From Methanobacteriota archaeon (GTDB lineage Archaea; Halobacteriota; Syntropharchaeia; JAUWIL01), in contig JAUWIL010000003.1 of assembly GCA_030605385.1 (NCBI GenBank), positions 1 to 35,813 of the forward strand: a stretch of 35,813 nt of DNA, given 5' to 3'. Each line of letters starts with the position of its first letter. Within the stretch, counting starts at the first letter, position 1. Below the pieces are notes generated by a model. That model was given only the letters and a program-made list of their open reading frames with translations, was not told the DNA's origin and did no database searches. Of this stretch, positions 32,427-35,813 are shown piece after piece. Both the position numbers and the translations under genes were made by a program.

Positions 32427-32711
32427 ATGCTTTCAGTAATACCCGTGAATATCGATAAGTTAGAGAAAAATACTCTCGACATGGAAATTTTGAGGCTCGG
32501 AATGATAGCTGAACTGGATGCCGTAAACCTCTACGAGCAACTTGCTGCAAAGACTGATAACAATGACATCAGGAAAATTCTGCTGGACATAGCAAAAGAG
32601 GAGAAAACGCATGTTGGGGAGTTCCAGACTCTGCTGCTGAGAATGGATGCCGAACAGGTCAAGGAACTGGAGAACGGAAAAAAAGAGGTTGACGAAGAAC
32701 TATCAAAATAA
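32427..32711 (+). CDS. Ferritin-like / rubrerythrin-type small di-iron protein
   Basis: A 94-residue, mostly helical protein. It carries [16 protein letters not shown] and [23 protein letters not shown], that is an E...ExxH pair as in one half of a rubrerythrin or ferritin di-iron site. With a single pair it would have to dimerise to build the metal centre, as in half-ferritins and encapsulated ferritin-like proteins. A C-terminal tail ([10 protein letters not shown]) is charged; no encapsulin cargo motif is evident. I use the ATG at 32427 because GGAGGTG lies just upstream; the track's 32409 is before that site. The desulfoferrodoxin gene follows 13 bases later, so the pair forms an oxidative stress operon. 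Confidence 0.82.
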   Translation: MLSVIPVNIDKLEKNTLDMEILRLGMIAELDAVNLYEQLAAKTDNNDIRKILLDIAKEEKTHVGEFQTLLLRMDAEQVKELENGKKEVDEELSK

Positions 32712-32724
32712 TGGGAGTTTAGAT

Positions 32725-33102
32725 ATGACAGAAAAGTTACAAGTATATAAATGCAGTATTTGCGGTAATATTGTTGAGGTTCTGCATGCAGGGAAGGGAC
32801 AGCTTGTCTGCTGCGGACAGCCGATGGAACTGCTTCAGGAAAAGTCCAAGGATACCGGGATGGAGAAACACGCGCCTGTGATTGAAAAAACAGATTCCGG
32901 AGTAAATGTAAAGGTCGGTTCAGTTGCACACCCGATGGAGGAAGACCATTATATAGAATGGATAGAGGTAATTGCCGACGGCAGTGCCTACAGAAAATCC
33001 CTTGCACCTGGCAATGCGCCAGAAGCGAGCTTTGGTATAAAAGCAGACAAAATTACCGCAAGAGAGTACTGCAGTGTACATGGGTTGTGGCGGTCAGGTT
33101 AA
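32725..33102 (+). CDS. dfx: Desulfoferrodoxin (superoxide reductase, two-domain)
   Basis: A 125-residue class I superoxide reductase, which reduces superoxide to peroxide without releasing oxygen. The N-terminal desulforedoxin-like domain binds iron through C10, C13, C29 and C30 (KCSICG...VCCGQP). The catalytic iron site uses H49, H69, H75, C116 and H119; E47 and K48 (MEKHAP), the residues near the active site, are also kept. Spacing matches the Desulfovibrio/Desulfoarculus enzymes very closely. The ATG at 32725 has GGGAG upstream; the track's earlier start at 32647 lies inside the ferritin-like gene and is rejected. Electron donor is presumably a rubredoxin encoded elsewhere. Confidence 0.95.
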   Translation: MTEKLQVYKCSICGNIVEVLHAGKGQLVCCGQPMELLQEKSKDTGMEKHAPVIEKTDSGVNVKVGSVAHPMEEDHYIEWIEVIADGSAYRKSLAPGNAPEASFGIKADKITAREYCSVHGLWRSG

Positions 33103-33551
33103 TTCACTTGAGCCATAACCGCAACTCTCCATTACCGTAGTAATCCATGTTAATCTACGTAATCTATGGTAATCTACGATTAATCCACAGGCTGGCAATC
33201 TACATGCTGAATTTGGCTGAATTTTATAGGTTAGGTGGAGTGTGCAATGCTGAAAGGCGCTGCCTGACAGCACCTTTATTTCTTTAGCCTGTAAACTACT
33301 ACAAACTAAAGTTTGTAGCGTTTACAAAATTGCTTGATGATGTGCTGCATTCACCCCCGTCTTTAAAGGCGGAGCGTTCTGCAAGCAATTTTGTAAATGA
33401 TGCGGGTAGCGCAGGCGTTTGCCGCAAAAGTTGTCGAGCTGCCGATTCGCCATAATAGGGTTTAACTATAACAGGTGTTAGAAAGAAGTTAATATAAGTG
33501 GATAAAATTAAGTGAATAAGGTATAGAGCCTACAGAGGAGCTGTAACGATC
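33103..33551. other. Intergenic region with inverted repeats, before the dehydratase operon
   Basis: About 450 bases. A local repeat of TAATCTACG-like units lies at 33140-33180. Inverted repeats occupy 33291-33397 (separate entry). Beyond 33420 there is AT-rich sequence with AGTTAATATAAG and GATAAAATTAAG that could serve as promoter for the operon starting at 33552. No gene seen. Confidence 0.5.
33291..33397. repeat. Hairpin plus 16-bp inverted repeat, IS200/IS605-end-like
   Basis: First, GTAAAC..CTACAAACT-AA-AGTTTGTAG.GTTTAC forms a near-perfect hairpin (33291-33325). It runs into TTTACAAAATTGCTTG (33321-33336), whose exact reverse complement CAAGCAATTTTGTAAA is at 33382-33397. The 45 bases between contain CCCCCGTCTTTAAAGGCGG, itself nearly palindromic and reminiscent of the terminal hairpins of IS200/IS605-type elements in archaea. 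No transposase is left, so a MITE-like remnant is one reading and a structured RNA another. Confidence 0.6.
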
Positions 33552-34745
33552 ATGTATCTGACAAAGGAAGAGGAAGGAATGCTGGCAGGGGAGCAGGGAG
33601 ATGTCATAGAAAGGCTCTTCCGCCTTCTGGTGCGCCTGGGAGATATATACGGAGCCGACCGCATGATACCCATAGGCTCGGCGCAGGTTGCAGGAGTGTC
33701 ATACAAATCGCTGGGCATGCCGGGGCTGGAGTTTTTGGAGGACTACGCCAGACAGGGTGCCAGAGTACGAGTACTAACATTTCTCAACCCTGCAGGCATG
33801 GACCTCGAGAACTGGAAAGAGCTTGGATTTCCTGATGAGTTTGCCAAGATGCAGACACGAGTTATGGATGCTTTCAGGAAAATGAGGATAATAATCACGT
33901 CAACCTGCACCCCATACCTGGCTGGAAATCTGCCGCGCTACAGGGAGCATATCGCATGGTCAGAATCATCAGCGGTCTCCTTCTCCAATTCGGTTATAGG
34001 TGCGCGTACTAACAGAGAGGGGGGACCCTCGGCACTTGCTGCGGCAGTATGCGGAGTGACACCCAACTACGGTCTGCATCTGGATGAGAAACGCACACCT
34101 GATCTCGTGGTGAGACTTGGCAAAGATGTCAAGCTGGAGTTTAACTCGGATTTCGGCGCTCTAGGCTACTATGTTGGGCGTCAGGTCAAGAACAAGATAC
34201 CCTATTTCACGGACATGAAAAGTGCCAACACCGACCGGCTAAAGGCGCTCGGTGCCGCCATGGCTGCCTCCGGGGCAGTTGCGCTGTACCATATTGAGGG
34301 GCAGACACCTGAGGCTCAGCTTATGGACACTACAGGTCTTGAAGAAATAGATGTGAGCCAAAAAGATATCGACGAGACCTATGCAGAATTGAGTACCACC
34401 AGAGAGCCTGATATTATCATCTTCGGCTGTCCGCATGCCTCACTGCGCGAGATTGCAGCTCTCGCCGACAAGGTGGAGGGTAAAAAGCTGAAGAAGCCCG
34501 TATGGATATGTACATCGCGCATGATGAAAGAGGCTGCGACGAGAATGGGATTCACCAGGACTATTGAGGATGCCGGCGGATATATAGTTGCAGATACATG
34601 CATGGTGGTCTCACCAATAGAGGATATGGGATACAAAACCACAGGCGTCAACTCAGGTAAGGCGGCAAACTATTTGCCAGGTTTCTGCAAGCAGGAGGTC
34701 GTGTTCACCAATATTGACAAACTGCTGGAGGCGAGTTTAGAATGA
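33552..34745 (+). CDS. Phosphomevalonate dehydratase large subunit (aconitase X, DUF521)
   Basis: A 397-residue aconitase-X catalytic subunit. It begins MYLTKEEEGMLAGEQG, the typical AcnX start, and contains IPIGSAQVAGVSYKSLG, STCTPYLAGNLPRYREHIAWSESSAVSFSNSVIGARTNREGGPSALAAA (substrate and iron-sulfur region), and FGCPHASLREIA. Cysteines in STCTPY, FGCPHA and DTCMVVSP are candidate [4Fe-4S] ligands. In archaea this protein with the small DUF126 subunit dehydrates mevalonate 5-phosphate to trans-anhydromevalonate 5-phosphate. That function, rather than hydroxyproline-related AcnX activity, is supported by mevalonate kinase and UbiD in the same window and isopentenyl phosphate kinase downstream. 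ATG at 33552, GAGGAG upstream. The stop overlaps the next start (ATGA). Confidence 0.92.
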   Translation: MYLTKEEEGMLAGEQGDVIERLFRLLVRLGDIYGADRMIPIGSAQVAGVSYKSLGMPGLEFLEDYARQGARVRVLTFLNPAGMDLENWKELGFPDEFAKMQTRVMDAFRKMRIIITSTCTPYLAGNLPRYREHIAWSESSAVSFSNSVIGARTNREGGPSALAAAVCGVTPNYGLHLDEKRTPDLVVRLGKDVKLEFNSDFGALGYYVGRQVKNKIPYFTDMKSANTDRLKALGAAMAASGAVALYHIEGQTPEAQLMDTTGLEEIDVSQKDIDETYAELSTTREPDIIIFGCPHASLREIAALADKVEGKKLKKPVWICTSRMMKEAATRMGFTRTIEDAGGYIVADTCMVVSPIEDMGYKTTGVNSGKAANYLPGFCKQEVVFTNIDKLLEASLE

Positions 34746-35125
34746 AGGGGAGAAGCATCTGCCCAGGCAGTGCCGAAGGGACAGCTATTGTATCGCGCGA
34801 ACCAATAGGATTCTACGGCGGCATCGATGCGAAGACAGGTATAGTGATAGAAAAAGGGCATGAACTGGAGGGCGAGTCGGTCAAAGATAAGATACTCGTA
34901 TTTCCATGCGGTAAAGGTTCCACGGTGGGCTCCTACGTAATATACGGACTCAAGATAAATGGCGTCGCACCGAGTGCCGTTGTCAACAAAGAGACCGAGA
35001 CCATTGTTGCCACGGGTGTCATTCTTGCGGGCATTCCATGCGTCGACGGTATAAACATCGATGAGATAAAAAGTGGCGATAATCTGGTTGTTGATGCCGA
35101 TAACGGTGTGGTCAATAAAAAATAG
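34742..35125 (+). CDS. Phosphomevalonate dehydratase small subunit (DUF126)
   Basis: A 127-residue swivel-type beta protein, the partner of the large AcnX subunit. It shows GRSICPGSAEGTAIVSREPIGFYGGID, then the highly conserved HELEGESVKDKILVFPCGKGSTVGSYVIYGL, whose serine-rich loop reaches the active site, and GVAPSAVVNKETETIVATGVILAGIPCVDGI. Size is normal for the family. Its ATG overlaps the large-subunit stop by four bases, so the two are translationally coupled and made in equal amounts. Isopentenyl phosphate kinase starts 55 bases further on, completing the operon. Confidence 0.92.
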   Translation: MKGRSICPGSAEGTAIVSREPIGFYGGIDAKTGIVIEKGHELEGESVKDKILVFPCGKGSTVGSYVIYGLKINGVAPSAVVNKETETIVATGVILAGIPCVDGINIDEIKSGDNLVVDADNGVVNKK

Positions 35126-35180
35126 GGCTGAAATTCCCCAATAAGATATGTGATTCGGCAGTGGCACAAGTTGGTCGATT

Positions 35181-35813
35181 ATGTCTGATGGAATAACAAT
35201 ACTCAAGATCGGCGGCTCGGTAATCACGGATAAAAAGCAGCCGAGAACGCTCAACCGAGATGCACTTTACAGGATAGTGGGCGAGATATCAGAGGGTCAA
35301 CATCATGCGCTGATCCTCGTGCACGGAGCCGGCTCGTACGGGCACCCCCAGGCAGTGGAAAAAGGTCTTGGAACGCCTGAAAGCAGACTCGTCATACACG
35401 AGACCGTGAAGGAACTTAACAGCCTCGTTGTCAATGCTCTTGTAAATGCGAGAGTCAACTGCGCTCCTGTGCATCCAATGAGCTGCACCATTCTGCAAAA
35501 TGGCAGGATTGCGTCAATGATGACCGGGCAGATCACGGCGATGTTATCCCTGGATGTGGTCCCTGTGCTGCATGGTGATGTGGTATTGGATGCCGTAACG
35601 GGCGCATCCATACTCTCGGGTGATCAGATTGTTTCGCATCTGGCGCGCGATGTGCATGCATCATATGTTGGATTGGGCTCCAATGTAGATGGAGTGCTGA
35701 ACGTTGATGGAAAACCCATATCACGTATAACGCCTGGCACTTTCAATGACGTTAGGGGTGCAATAAGCGGCTCGGGCTCGATGGATGTCACATCAGGCAT
35801 GCTGGGGAAGGTG
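35181..35813 (+). CDS. ipk: Isopentenyl phosphate kinase (3' end off window)
   Basis: An open frame of 211 codons running off the window edge, absent from the ORF track because it has no stop. It is an amino-acid-kinase-fold protein: ITILKIGGSVITDKK with the catalytic lysine K9, then LVHGAGSYGHPQAVEKG, whose final His (H55) is the isopentenyl phosphate kinase marker, then VVPVLHGDVVLD, ILSGDQIVSHLAR and GLGSNVDGVL. The enzyme phosphorylates isopentenyl phosphate to isopentenyl diphosphate, the last step of the archaeal mevalonate route encoded here. About 40-50 residues should be missing, since the family is about 260. ATG at 35181 has no strong ribosome site. Confidence 0.93.
   Translation, partial: MSDGITILKIGGSVITDKKQPRTLNRDALYRIVGEISEGQHHALILVHGAGSYGHPQAVEKGLGTPESRLVIHETVKELNSLVVNALVNARVNCAPVHPMSCTILQNGRIASMMTGQITAMLSLDVVPVLHGDVVLDAVTGASILSGDQIVSHLARDVHASYVGLGSNVDGVLNVDGKPISRITPGTFNDVRGAISGSGSMDVTSGMLGKV

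Overview
The window looks like a chromosomal segment of a methanogen-related archaeon (Halobacteriota type; ANME-1/Methanophagales or a Syntrophoarchaeum-like lineage is my best inference, not proven). The signs are methanofuran biosynthesis genes (mfnA, mfnB and a HisA-like companion), a diphthamide gene next to a METTL5-type methylase, exosome Csl4 and RNA polymerase subunit L, an archaeal prepilin peptidase, a geranylgeranyl reductase, His-type Thi4, and four enzymes of the modified archaeal mevalonate pathway. TATA-like boxes, GTG/TTG starts and GGTGG/GGAGG ribosome sites fit this.

Layout. 1-3.1 kb: tail of a DUF2080-like transposase-associated protein, a winged-helix protein, a small conserved protein and a GltS-family transporter. 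3.1-9.1 kb: carboxymuconolactone decarboxylase-like protein, geranylgeranyl reductase family flavoprotein, prepilin peptidase, Thi4, a membrane protein, a ubiquitin-like GG-ending protein and a SNAP-like TPR protein. 9.3-14.9 kb: HisA-like and mfnB (divergent), an AT-rich two-gene island (PLD-like protein plus membrane protein), a short SerA, and mfnA. 15-18.2 kb: dph2, methylase, csl4, rpoL. 18.5-22.3 kb: an acidic membrane-anchored protein, two coiled-coil paralogues and an unknown protein. 22.6-24.8 kb: mevalonate kinase and the UbiD-family decarboxylase. 25-32.3 kb: HTH/zinc protein, two-TM protein, gdhA, a purF-like gene whose usual catalytic Cys is Ser, and pyrG. 32.4-33.1 kb: ferritin-like protein and desulfoferrodoxin. 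33.5 kb to the end: both subunits of phosphomevalonate dehydratase and isopentenyl phosphate kinase (cut by the window edge).

How they connect. Mevalonate kinase, AcnX-type dehydratase (large and small), UbiD-like decarboxylase and isopentenyl phosphate kinase together take mevalonate to isopentenyl diphosphate by the archaeal route; the geranylgeranyl reductase would saturate the resulting lipids. MfnA and MfnB make the amine and furan parts of methanofuran. Ferritin-like protein and desulfoferrodoxin suit an anaerobe handling oxygen stress.

The most unusual signal is not a gene. Arrays of back-to-back short hairpins lie in spacers between about 16 and 22.5 kb. The stem sequences differ from hairpin to hairpin but nearly all keep their pairing, while the joints are constant (ACATGTTT / AACCGT in one family; AAGTCTTG / CGGGACA in another). 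Two arrays lie between a TATA-like box and a gene (csl4, mevalonate kinase), so they could be structured 5' leaders; one copy forms the end of dph2. Many spacers also hold short tandem duplications of 10-32 bp units.
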